Part shown: positions 32,735 to 40,860 of the stretch, piece by piece
Numbering within the stretch: position 1 is the first letter of the stretch
How the letters are laid out: each line of letters starts with the position of its first letter
NCBI RefSeq assembly: GCF_019218635.1
Contig: NZ_JAHUZB010000008.1
Span: 1-64,000 of the forward strand
Reading direction: 5' to 3'
DNA from: Enterococcus alishanensis
GTDB taxonomy: Bacteria; Bacillota; Bacilli; Lactobacillales; Enterococcaceae
Length of the DNA: 64,000 bases
Position numbers and translations under genes: made by a program
The notes under the pieces: model-generated
The model's input: the letters and a program-made list of their open reading frames with translations, nothing else
What the model was told of the DNA's origin: nothing
Databases searched by the model: none

Positions 32735-34363
32735 TTGATTACAGTAAGTGATGTCAGTTTACAATTTCCTGACCGTAAATTATTTGATGACGTAAATATT
32801 AAATTCACTCCCGGCAACTGCTACGGCCTAATCGGCGCAAATGGTGCAGGGAAGTCGACTTTTCTTAAAATTTTATCTGGAGAAATCCAACCTTCCACTG
32901 GTAACGTAACCTTAGGACCTAACGAACGGATGGCTGTCTTAAAGCAAAATCATTTTGACTTTGAAGACTACACTGTTTTACAAACAGTAATTATGGGCCA
33001 TGAACGTCTTTACCAAGTGATGCAAGAAAAAGATGCCATTTATATGAAAGAAGATTTTTCTGACGAAGATGGGATTAAAGCTGCTGAACTTGAAGGCGAA
33101 TTTGCTGAATTAGATGGCTGGGAAGCAGAACCAGAAGCGGCTGTCTTATTACAAGGGCTAAACATTCCAGAAGGATTACACCAACAAAAAATGAGTGAAC
33201 TAACCGCCGGACAAAAAATCAAAGTCTTGCTGGCACAATCATTATTTGGTAAGCCTGATGTACTATTACTAGATGAGCCTACCAATGGTTTAGATATCCA
33301 ATCTATCAATTGGTTGGAAGAATTTCTAATCAACTTTGACAATACCGTGATTGTCGTATCCCATGACCGTCACTTCTTGAACAAAGTGTGTACCCACATG
33401 GCTGACTTAGACTTTGGTAAAATTAAACTATATGTTGGGAACTACGATTTCTGGTTAGAATCTAGTCAATTAGCCGCAAAATTACAATCACAACAAAATG
33501 CTAAAAAAGAAGAACAAGTCAAAGAATTACAAGACTTTATCGCACGTTTTAGTGCCAATGCTTCAAAATCTAAACAAGCAACATCTCGTAAAAAAATGTT
33601 GGAAAAAATCACGATTGACGATATTCAGCCATCTTCTCGTCGTTATCCATTCGTGGCATTCAAGCCTGAACGTGAAATCGGCAATGATTTATTACAAGTA
33701 GACGATGTTAGCGTAACAATTGATGGCAAAAAGATTTTAGACAATATTTCATTTACCTTGAATAAAGACGATAAAGTTGCCTTTGTAGCTGAAAACGACT
33801 TAGTCACAACTACTTTATTCAAAGTAATCATGGGTGATTTAACACCTGACCGCGGTACCGTTCGTTGGGGCGTCACTACCAGTCAAGCGTATTTACCAAA
33901 AGATCCAAGTAAAGAATTCGACACAAACTTAACTATCTTAGATTGGTTACGTCAATATGCTTCTAAAGAAGAAGACGACAATACTTTCTTACGAAGTTTC
34001 TTAGGTCGGATGCTCTTTTCAGGTGATGAAGTATTGAAACCGGTCAATGTCTTATCCGGTGGTGAAAAAGTTCGTTGTATGCTATCAAAATTAATGTTAG
34101 CAAAATCAAATGTCTTGGTTTTAGATGATCCAACCAATCACTTGGATTTAGAATCCATTTCAGCATTGAATGATGGCTTGATGGCCTACAAAGGCTCATT
34201 ATTATTTGCCTCTCATGACCATCAGTTCATTCAAACAATTGCTAATCGGATTATTGCTATTTCTGACAGTGGATTAGTCGATCGCGCCGAAACCACTTAT
34301 GATGAATTCTTAGAAAATCCTGACGTACAACAAAAAATGAAACATTTATTTACTGGAAACTAA
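32735..34363 (+). CDS. ABC-F family ATPase (YbiT/YkpA-like)
   Basis: A 542-aa protein with two ABC ATPase domains and no membrane segments, typical of ribosome-associated ABC-F proteins. Walker A GLIGANGAGKSTF near 30, signature and Walker B in VLLLDEPTNGLD near 160, the linker region near 240-310 (many Lys/Arg), second-domain signature LSGGEKVRC and VLVLDDPTNHLD near 445-470. I set the start at TTG 32735, seven bases after GAGG, because the family begins with ITVSDVSLQF. The frame stays open further upstream, with an AAGGAGG at 32694-32700 but no standard start after it. It may tune translation rather than give drug resistance. Confidence 0.85.
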   Translation: MITVSDVSLQFPDRKLFDDVNIKFTPGNCYGLIGANGAGKSTFLKILSGEIQPSTGNVTLGPNERMAVLKQNHFDFEDYTVLQTVIMGHERLYQVMQEKDAIYMKEDFSDEDGIKAAELEGEFAELDGWEAEPEAAVLLQGLNIPEGLHQQKMSELTAGQKIKVLLAQSLFGKPDVLLLDEPTNGLDIQSINWLEEFLINFDNTVIVVSHDRHFLNKVCTHMADLDFGKIKLYVGNYDFWLESSQLAAKLQSQQNAKKEEQVKELQDFIARFSANASKSKQATSRKKMLEKITIDDIQPSSRRYPFVAFKPEREIGNDLLQVDDVSVTIDGKKILDNISFTLNKDDKVAFVAENDLVTTTLFKVIMGDLTPDRGTVRWGVTTSQAYLPKDPSKEFDTNLTILDWLRQYASKEEDDNTFLRSFLGRMLFSGDEVLKPVNVLSGGEKVRCMLSKLMLAKSNVLVLDDPTNHLDLESISALNDGLMAYKGSLLFASHDHQFIQTIANRIIAISDSGLVDRAETTYDEFLENPDVQQKMKHLFTGN

Positions 34364-34364
34364 A

Positions 34365-34401
34365 AAAAAGGAAGTCGCTTAAATCAAGCGACTTCCTTTT
34401 T
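34365..34401. terminator. Convergent terminator after the ABC-F gene
   Basis: Perfect 16-bp arms (34365-34380 and 34386-34401, core GGAAGTCGCTT) around a 5-nt loop serve both the ABC-F gene and the convergent AEC transporter. Confidence 0.92.
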
Positions 34402-34404
34402 AGA

Positions 34405-35370
34405 TTAAATAAATTGAATAATTTGCATTAAGATTGGTACCACGACCACGAATAAAATCGTTGAAGTTGTAACTAAATTAGTTGCATATTTTACATCGCC
34501 ATGGGCTTCATTAGCTAAAATAGGCAAGACCGCTAACATCGGTGTAGCTGATTGAACAATCAAGGTTTGACGTAATAATGGTGCTAAATCTGCGCCAAAC
34601 AAATTACTACCTATAGTAATCAATAAAATGACCGCAGCTGGCGCAATCACAAAACGACCGATCAAAGCAACGACCGTATCACGATCAAACTTAATACTCT
34701 TCAAACCAGCATCATATAAAACAATCCCGATATAAAGTAGTGATAATGGTGTCACGATGCCACCCACATAACTCAAGGTATTGTTAATAAAATCTGGCAC
34801 TGGAATACTTAATAGTAAGAAAACTAGCGCAACAATAAAACCTAATAATGGTGGTGGCAATAATTTTTTCCAATTTAATTTGGCTTTTGGTCCACCTTTT
34901 ACTTTTGTCGGATCATCATTGGAAATCAAGAAGACGCCAAATGCCCAAGTGGATATAGTATTGGTGACATAATAAACTAAGAAATAAGGTAAGGCTTTAT
35001 CACCAAACAATGCCATATTTAACGGCAAACCAATAAAAATTGTATTGGCGTTAGCGATAGCATTCATAAATATACCACGACGTCCAGGGCGTATCTTTAA
35101 CACTTTGACTAAGATGTAAGCAATGATATAGGAAATAATTACACCGCCGACAGGATAAATCAGGCTACCTGATAGGGAAATTAAACTGTCTTTTGTCAAA
35201 TTTTTTAAAACTGACACAAAAATTGATGCCGGCAAAGCTACTTTCGTAATTAATGACGAAATACTTTTACCAAAACTTTCATCAAACCAACCTTGACGCT
35301 TTAAGATATAACCTAAAGCAATCATTAATATAATACTAATAACACTTTCAATCGATTGAAAGAAAACCAT
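34405..35370 (-). CDS. AEC-family transporter (malate permease/auxin-efflux-carrier-like)
   Basis: A 321-aa membrane protein with about ten hydrophobic helices and the AEC-family patterns ALGYILKRQGWFD near 18-30, NANTIFIGLPLNMALFG near 108-124 and QSATPMLAVLPILA near 273. In lactic acid bacteria such carriers transport organic acids such as malate, often next to a LysR regulator, as here. GGAGGAG site before its ATG. Substrate is inferred only from family and context. Confidence 0.82.
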   Translation of the reverse strand: MVFFQSIESVISIILMIALGYILKRQGWFDESFGKSISSLITKVALPASIFVSVLKNLTKDSLISLSGSLIYPVGGVIISYIIAYILVKVLKIRPGRRGIFMNAIANANTIFIGLPLNMALFGDKALPYFLVYYVTNTISTWAFGVFLISNDDPTKVKGGPKAKLNWKKLLPPPLLGFIVALVFLLLSIPVPDFINNTLSYVGGIVTPLSLLYIGIVLYDAGLKSIKFDRDTVVALIGRFVIAPAAVILLITIGSNLFGADLAPLLRQTLIVQSATPMLAVLPILANEAHGDVKYATNLVTTSTILFVVVVPILMQIIQFI

Positions 35371-35580
35371 GATTCACTCCTCCTAATATCCACTTCTCGA
35401 TAAAAACCTTTCGCTTAATATGACGGTATCATTTTCAGCTTGTTTTGGCTTTTTTGCTGTTTATATCCGTTCGTTAAGTGCACAGTTATTCTAGTCGTAA
35501 TTTGTTAATATAGTCAAAACATAGAAGTATGATAAACTATTTTTATATGAGTAACGGAACATTTTAAGAGGAGCTTTTCT

Positions 35581-36462
35581 ATGAATTTAAAAGATTTAGA
35601 ATATTTTCAACGCCTTGTAAAAGAGCGTAATTATACAAAGGTCGCAGAAGCCTTTAAAGTAAGTCAACCCACTGTTACCTACGCCGTACAACGATTAGAA
35701 GAGATTTTTGGGACGAAATTAATTTACCGTGATCAAAGTCATAAGCAGCTGACCATTACACCTGCTGGTCAAATATTGTCACAACATATCAGCACAATCC
35801 TACATGAGCTTTATGTTGCCAGTACGGAAATTAATCGTTTAAAAGACGAGAAGATCGCCTTTGGTTTACCCCCTATTATTGGTAACTATTATTTTCCTAA
35901 ATTATCAACGCAGCTTTTTGAACACGATTTAATGAATCAGATTAATTTAGTGGATGCTGGTTCAATTGACTTGGTTACCATGTTACAACGAGGAAAAATT
36001 GACTTAGCCTTATTGGGCTCAATCTCTCCTATTCGTGATCATCAGTTAAATAGCCATTTACTAATCGAAAAGAATTTTATGATTGTTGTTAGTCCACAAC
36101 ATCCACTGGCGCAACGAAAAAGTGTTGCTTTTGCTGAATTAAAAGCTGAAAACTTTGTCATCTTAAATGAACATTATGTCCATCCAGAAGCCTTTAAGAT
36201 GATGGCTCAACAAGCCGGTTTCGAACCAACTATTATCTATCAAAATAACAATCTGAATATATTAAAAGGCATGATTCGTGAGCAAGTCGGGATCGGTTTT
36301 CTGACCGAAATCGCAGTCAACGAGGAAGACCATTTAGTTTGTCTGCCGATCGAAGACACACCGCAGCCGCATTTTTTGATTTCATTGGTTCAACGAGATA
36401 CGGCTACCAGTTCAAGTATCAGACAAGAATTAATTGGATTGATTAACCAATTAGCGCTTTAA
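35581..36462 (+). CDS. LysR-type regulator (MleR-like)
   Basis: A 293-aa LysR protein. Winged helix at residues 1-60 (YTKVAEAFKVSQPTVTYAVQRLEEIFG) followed by the two-lobed effector domain. It is divergent from the AEC transporter, and the 210-bp gap between them probably holds its operator. The size and style resemble MleR, regulator of malolactic genes, but no malolactic enzyme gene is in the window. GAGGAG site. Confidence 0.82.
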   Translation: MNLKDLEYFQRLVKERNYTKVAEAFKVSQPTVTYAVQRLEEIFGTKLIYRDQSHKQLTITPAGQILSQHISTILHELYVASTEINRLKDEKIAFGLPPIIGNYYFPKLSTQLFEHDLMNQINLVDAGSIDLVTMLQRGKIDLALLGSISPIRDHQLNSHLLIEKNFMIVVSPQHPLAQRKSVAFAELKAENFVILNEHYVHPEAFKMMAQQAGFEPTIIYQNNNLNILKGMIREQVGIGFLTEIAVNEEDHLVCLPIEDTPQPHFLISLVQRDTATSSSIRQELIGLINQLAL

Positions 36463-36505
36463 AAAAAGCATGTACCGGAAAAAAATTCACCGGTACATGC
36501 TTTTT
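36463..36505. terminator. Convergent terminator after the LysR gene
   Basis: Perfect 16-bp arms with core AGCATGTACCGG (36463-36478 and 36490-36505) end both the LysR gene and the convergent small membrane-protein gene. Confidence 0.92.
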
Positions 36506-36695
36506 AATTTTGCTTGGCTAAGCGCCAACGATAGACATGAGCCAACAGTAAAAAAATAAACGGAATACTACATGAGATCCAAAGCCACGGAGGAACATAA
36601 CCAACAGGCGGTGCCATACCGCCGCCTGCTAAAGCCAGTAACGCTACCCCGCAAAGATTATACAAAACAGCAATCATTCTATTGATTTTCACCAT
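36504..36695 (-). CDS. Small membrane protein paired with an XRE regulator
   Basis: A 63-aa protein with two hydrophobic helices (about 8-26 and 35-52) separated by a Gly/Pro-rich loop. It overlaps the end of the XRE regulator gene by 17 bp, in a different frame, and has GGGGAG before its ATG. The pair is co-transcribed. Function unknown. Confidence 0.65.
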   Translation of the reverse strand: MVKINRMIAVLYNLCGVALLALAGGGMAPPVGYVPPWLWISCSIPFIFLLLAHVYRWRLAKQN

Positions 36696-36978
36696 CTTTT
36701 TCTACTCCCCTCTTTGCCGGAAGCCCATAACTTTTTCGAAAATTATCCGCACCCATTAAATAATCAAAAAAGCTAGGTTTTCCTTGACCAAGTAACACAT
36801 CCACTTTTTTTCCATATAATTGACTTAAACGACTTAACTGATCTAGATCAGGATAGCTTTTATCTAATTCCCACTTGGAAATGGTCTGAGGGGTCACGTG
36901 TAATTTTTCAGCCACTTCTTTTTGGGTAAGCTGTTTTTGCTGACGATAATATTTTAGCTGTTCTCCAATTCGAATCAT
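36679..36978 (-). CDS. XRE-family transcriptional regulator
   Basis: A 99-aa protein with a textbook XRE helix-turn-helix (residues 5-60: LTQKEVAEKLHVTPQTISKWE) and a short C-terminal tail that includes FFDYLMGADNFRKSYG. Probably represses its own two-gene operon. The GAGGTGG ribosome site supports the start. Confidence 0.82.
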   Translation of the reverse strand: MIRIGEQLKYYRQQKQLTQKEVAEKLHVTPQTISKWELDKSYPDLDQLSRLSQLYGKKVDVLLGQGKPSFFDYLMGADNFRKSYGLPAKRGVEKDGENQ

Positions 36979-37284
36979 TGACGGCCACCTCTTTTATTTT
37001 ATTATAGCAAGCTTGTTTATTCATTTACTATAAAATGTGGGTAACTATTTTGTTGACGGGCACTTTTCCAACTCAACGGTGAGTTGAATCGTTGCTAAAT
37101 CAAGAGTAAATGATCAGATGCGTCATAAAAGATTTACGGAATTTTTCTTACTTTCTTACCCGACTCAACAAATCAAAAAATCAGTTGCGTGTCATTGAAT
37201 ATGGTGATTTTTTTCTTTAGACAAAAAAACTGTAGACATCTTCCTTTTTTGAAGATGGTCTACAGTCTAGATTAGTTTAAGAAT
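36979..37284. other. Intergenic region with palindrome
   Basis: No gene. It carries a perfect 7-bp-arm palindrome CAACTCA-ACGG-TGAGTTG (37069-37086), a candidate operator about 90 bp upstream of the XRE gene, and the terminator of the downstream operon (37223-37266). Confidence 0.55.
37223..37266 (-). terminator. Terminator of the ascorbate-type PTS operon
   Basis: ACTGTAGAC (37229-37237) pairs with GTCTACAGT (37258-37266), extended by ATCTTC/GAAGAT, with a T run on the minus strand. Confidence 0.88.
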
Positions 37285-37899
37285 TTATCTTTGATTGATT
37301 CGTTCAGCCAATTCAATTAAAAAAGAATCATAGTCAACTTTAGAAAAATCAGATACATCGAATTCATACAAGTCACCTAATTGAAAATGATTGTATCCTC
37401 TATTTTCGATGACTTGCTTAAACTCTTCTTCGGTAATTAAACTATCAGCTGCTGTTCGATTAATTAATTCATCGCCAAAATGATACTGGCTCATGATATG
37501 ACTTAAATGACGATCATTTTCGACATCACGGACTTTACGTCTCTGCCATAGAATATCAAAGTCCGCAATCAGACGAATCGTAATGATTTGATAGTCATGT
37601 TTTTCGGCTAAGTGAGTTAGCCGATCGGCTTGTTTATAGCTGAAGGGATATTCTGATACAATGACCCGTTTTCCTGCTTCCATATATAAATCTAATACAC
37701 CATAATAAAATTTCCACACGTGTTTTTCTAATTGAGCTTTTTCAGCCAGGTTATCAAATCCGACTGAATCAGCTAAAATTTCTTTGCCTTCATCAGGTGT
37801 AATGACAAATGGATCAGGAATAACTTCTTTGATTCGATCGATTAAATAAGTCTTACCCGTTGCTGGGCTACCTGCGATTAAAATCAAATATTTTTTCAT
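37285..37899 (-). CDS. P-loop kinase-like protein of a PTS operon
   Basis: A 204-aa protein with Walker A AGSPATGKTYLID at residues 9-21 and a basic LID-like region LWQRRKVRDVENDRH near 115-130, as in AAA_33-type small-molecule kinases. The start codon overlaps the stop of the aldolase gene (TAATG), so the two are coupled. In this operon it could add a second phosphate to the imported sugar phosphate before aldol cleavage, in place of a PfkB-type kinase. That role is inference; the protein does not resemble classical sugar kinases. Confidence 0.7.
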   Translation of the reverse strand: MKKYLILIAGSPATGKTYLIDRIKEVIPDPFVITPDEGKEILADSVGFDNLAEKAQLEKHVWKFYYGVLDLYMEAGKRVIVSEYPFSYKQADRLTHLAEKHDYQIITIRLIADFDILWQRRKVRDVENDRHLSHIMSQYHFGDELINRTAADSLITEEEFKQVIENRGYNHFQLGDLYEFDVSDFSKVDYDSFLIELAERINQR

Positions 37900-38765
37900 T
37901 AGATTGTTTGTTTGATGGGACTTTCTACATTCATAAATAAGCCAATTTTGTGTTTCACAATATTTTTTACGGCGATATTCGCAGGGATAACATTATGCCG
38001 TAGAGATTTATTGACTTCTGTTTCACCAAATGAATCTTTGGCTGTTTTTGTCCAATTTACTAATAACTCTGTACCGACGTTAAATTTACGGATACCGTTA
38101 TTAATTAATTCTGGATAATCTTCTTCTTTTACACCGGTACCGCCATGAATAACCAATGGACAATCAACTACGGCATGAATTTCTTTCAATAATGGAATAT
38201 TGACTTCGGTTTTTGATTTAAATTGACCGTGGTTAGTTCCAATCGCGATAGCCAATGCATCTACGTCAGTGGCTTTAACAAATTCTACCGCATCTTCAGG
38301 ACGAGTATAAACTTTATCATCTTCAGCAACAGAAATACCTTCTTCGGTGCCACCAATTGTTCCTAACTCACCTTCGACTGACACACCACGGGGATGCGCA
38401 TATTCCACTACTGCTTGGGTTTTCGCAATATTTTCTTTAAATGGTAAGTGAGAACCGTCATACATGACACTTGAATAACCAGCATCAATTGCCGCCTTGA
38501 TTTCATTAAAATCTCGGGCATGGTCTAAGTGTAAGACCACATCTACCATCTCATCCTCAGCAATTTCTTTAACGACCGCAACTAACACTTTGTAGCCAAT
38601 GTATTTAGCTGTATCGATACTTGTTTGAATAATAATTGGTGCCCCCATTTCTTTTGCGGCACGAATCATTTCTGGCAACATTTCTAAATTATGAGTATTA
38701 AAAGCCCCAATAGTCATATTTAACGCTTCTGCTGTCTCAGTTACTTGTTTTAAATTCTTATACAT
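37899..38765 (-). CDS. Class II aldolase of the ascorbate-type PTS operon
   Basis: A 288-aa class II aldolase: LHLDHARDF near 81, VEGELGTIGG near 130, AIGTNHGQF near 178, VIHGGTGV near 205. The usual HG after the first Asp is HA here, a small deviation near the active site. I chose the ATG at 38765, since the further upstream in-frame TTG would overlap the TPR gene. Expected to split a ketose bisphosphate into dihydroxyacetone phosphate and an aldehyde. Confidence 0.82.
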   Translation of the reverse strand: MYKNLKQVTETAEALNMTIGAFNTHNLEMLPEMIRAAKEMGAPIIIQTSIDTAKYIGYKVLVAVVKEIAEDEMVDVVLHLDHARDFNEIKAAIDAGYSSVMYDGSHLPFKENIAKTQAVVEYAHPRGVSVEGELGTIGGTEEGISVAEDDKVYTRPEDAVEFVKATDVDALAIAIGTNHGQFKSKTEVNIPLLKEIHAVVDCPLVIHGGTGVKEEDYPELINNGIRKFNVGTELLVNWTKTAKDSFGETEVNKSLRHNVIPANIAVKNIVKHKIGLFMNVESPIKQTI

Positions 38766-38787
38766 ATCATCATTACCTTCTTCTTTT

Positions 38788-39207
38788 TTATTTTCCGCCA
38801 ACGGTTACTTTTTTAGCGATTTGGCGCATGTCATCCATTTTGTTCATATATTTTTCAATGCCTTCGTCGTCACCATTTCTAGCAGCTTCTGCTCTTTTGG
38901 CATTGTATAAACTCATTAATTTCTTGTAGCCATCACCAATACTTAATTTCAAGTCCAAACTTTTTTCTAAAGCAAGGATGGCTTCGTCAACTTGACTTAA
39001 TTTTTCATAAGCCAAACCTAATGATTCATAAAGTTTCGCTAATTCAGCATCTTGCAAAGGATCAGCGGCTTCAAGTTCTTTGACTTGAATCTTGATTCTT
39101 TCAATTTGATCTTTCAGCTGCTCCTGTTCTGTTTCAGAAAGTTGTGGTTCTTCTGGGACTGGTTTAGCAGGCTGTTTTTCTTTATTTTTTTTCAAAAAGC
39201 CAAACAT
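38788..39207 (-). CDS. TPR-containing protein of the PTS operon
   Basis: A 139-aa soluble protein. The N terminus (MFGFLKKNKEK) is basic, then a Pro/Glu-rich spacer and coiled-coil stretch (about 23-50), followed by tetratricopeptide-like helices (AKLYESLGLAYEKLSQVDEAILALEKSLDL near 57-86). The C terminus is helical and charged. It sits between the EIIC and aldolase genes with good ribosome sites on both, so it is a true operon member. A scaffolding role for the enzymes or PTS proteins is a guess; I know no function for it. Confidence 0.68.
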   Translation of the reverse strand: MFGFLKKNKEKQPAKPVPEEPQLSETEQEQLKDQIERIKIQVKELEAADPLQDAELAKLYESLGLAYEKLSQVDEAILALEKSLDLKLSIGDGYKKLMSLYNAKRAEAARNGDDEGIEKYMNKMDDMRQIAKKVTVGGK

Positions 39208-39223
39208 CGAATCTCTCCTTTAA

Positions 39224-40507
39224 TTAGAACATTTTTAGTAACGGGCTAAAGATCCAAGCATATAGTAATGCGGCTGCCACTGTATCAACATCGGTTGCGG
39301 TGGCATTAATGAAGCCCATGCTATTGAAAATTCCGACTAGTAATGCTGGCAGTAAGGTAATGAAGAACCCATGGGCAATCCCACCAATAATTGCGCCACG
39401 ACGACCACCGATTTCATTCCCAAATATCCCAGCAGTACCGCCGGCAAAGAAGTTGGTTAACATACCAGGTAGAATCATTGCTAAGCCAAACATCGGTAAA
39501 ACAAACATGGCAATCACGGTTCCGATGGTTGTCGTAATAAAGCCTAAAATAACTGAGTTCGGTGCGTATGGGAAAAAGACAGGACAATCTAACGCTGGAA
39601 TCGCATTTGGCACTAATTTCATAGCAATTCCGCGGAATGCTGGAACGATTTCACCTAACAATAAGCGGACACCAGCAAGTAATACATAGACACCCACAAC
39701 AAATTGAATCGCTTGCAAGAATGCAAACATCAAATAATTTTGCGCGCCATGGTCACCAACACCAGGACCGGCAAAGGCAGCCGTAATAATGTATAGTGGC
39801 ACCATTACCACCATCACAGATAGATACGTATCTTGTAAAAATTCAAATGAAGAAGGTAATTTTAAATCTTCAGCTGATTTTTTATTTTCACCTTTTTGAC
39901 CAAAAATATAAGCGACACCGGCTTCAAACAAGTAACCAATCGTACAAAAATGACCTAAAGCAATATCGTTAGAACCAGTTACACGGCGAATAATTGGTTG
40001 GGCAATCGCTGGCATAGCAACTGCGAAAACGGCACCGATAAAACCACCGACTAAAATTAGCGCAATCCCTCGCAAACCTGCAAAGTATCCAAAAACAGTC
40101 GTCATGGTAGCCATCCATAAAATGGCTTGCCCGGTTAAGAAAATGTATTTCCACTTAGTGAAACGAGCAATTAAAATATTAAAAACAAAAATTGCTAAAA
40201 ATGTTAAGGCGATATCGCGACCTAAACCTAGCTCGTTCATGGCTTGACCATTAATGGCTTCAATCGATGGGACAATCCCTTGCATCTTGAAACCTTCTTG
40301 GAAAATTTCACCAAAATAAGTTAAACTTCCGACAATAATACTAGAACCTGCACTTAAAACCTGGAAACCAAGCAACGTCTTCAATGTACCTGAAATAATT
40401 TGACCGACTGATTTCTTTTGTAACACCAGACCAAGCATGGCGATTAATGCAATCGTAATCGATGCCTGTGTCAAAATATTTTCAATAATAAAAGTTATAA
40501 CGCCCAT
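39224..40507 (-). CDS. PTS ascorbate-type EIIC (UlaA/SgaT family)
   Basis: A 427-aa permease with about 11 helices. Typical family stretches are LVLQKKSVGQIISGTLKTLLGF near 27-48, FTKWKYIFLTGQ near 115-126, GHFCTIGYLFEAG near 183 and NFFAGGTAGIFGNEIGGRRG near 365-384. UlaA-type proteins bring in L-ascorbate or other sugar acids/pentitols. No ascorbate catabolic genes (UlaG lactonase, UlaD-F) are present, so the substrate may be different. Strong GGGGGAG site. Confidence 0.85.
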   Translation of the reverse strand: MGVITFIIENILTQASITIALIAMLGLVLQKKSVGQIISGTLKTLLGFQVLSAGSSIIVGSLTYFGEIFQEGFKMQGIVPSIEAINGQAMNELGLGRDIALTFLAIFVFNILIARFTKWKYIFLTGQAILWMATMTTVFGYFAGLRGIALILVGGFIGAVFAVAMPAIAQPIIRRVTGSNDIALGHFCTIGYLFEAGVAYIFGQKGENKKSAEDLKLPSSFEFLQDTYLSVMVVMVPLYIITAAFAGPGVGDHGAQNYLMFAFLQAIQFVVGVYVLLAGVRLLLGEIVPAFRGIAMKLVPNAIPALDCPVFFPYAPNSVILGFITTTIGTVIAMFVLPMFGLAMILPGMLTNFFAGGTAGIFGNEIGGRRGAIIGGIAHGFFITLLPALLVGIFNSMGFINATATDVDTVAAALLYAWIFSPLLKMF

Positions 40508-40529
40508 TATTACTCCCCCTCAATTTAAA

Positions 40530-40838
40530 TTAGATAGCGCCTTTTGCTTCTAAAACTGGAATTAATTTTTCTTCAATCTCTGCTTTAGAAACAATATTTT
40601 TTAAGAAGACAACAGCTGTCTTGCTTTCATCAATTGAAAATTTTTCAAATTGTGATTGGAAATTAGTTGCTGTAATAATCACATCTGGTTGAACCGACGC
40701 TGCCGTTGAAATATCCACGTGATCTAATTTTGCATTAACACCTCTTGCATTTAATACATCCTCAGCTGCCATTTGAGCCGCAAAACTACTTCCTAAACCT
40801 GCACCACATACGAATAAAATACTGACTTGTTTACCCAT
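40530..40838 (-). CDS. PTS EIIB, ascorbate type
   Basis: A 102-aa EIIB with phospho-Cys11 in LFVCGAGLGSSFAAQM. It precedes the EIIC gene by 22 bp. No free-standing EIIA gene is in the operon; the EIIA-like domain at the end of the regulator, or an EIIA elsewhere, must supply phosphate. Confidence 0.86.
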   Translation of the reverse strand: MGKQVSILFVCGAGLGSSFAAQMAAEDVLNARGVNAKLDHVDISTAASVQPDVIITATNFQSQFEKFSIDESKTAVVFLKNIVSKAEIEEKLIPVLEAKGAI

Positions 40839-40860
40839 TTTTTTCTCTCCATTCTATTTT

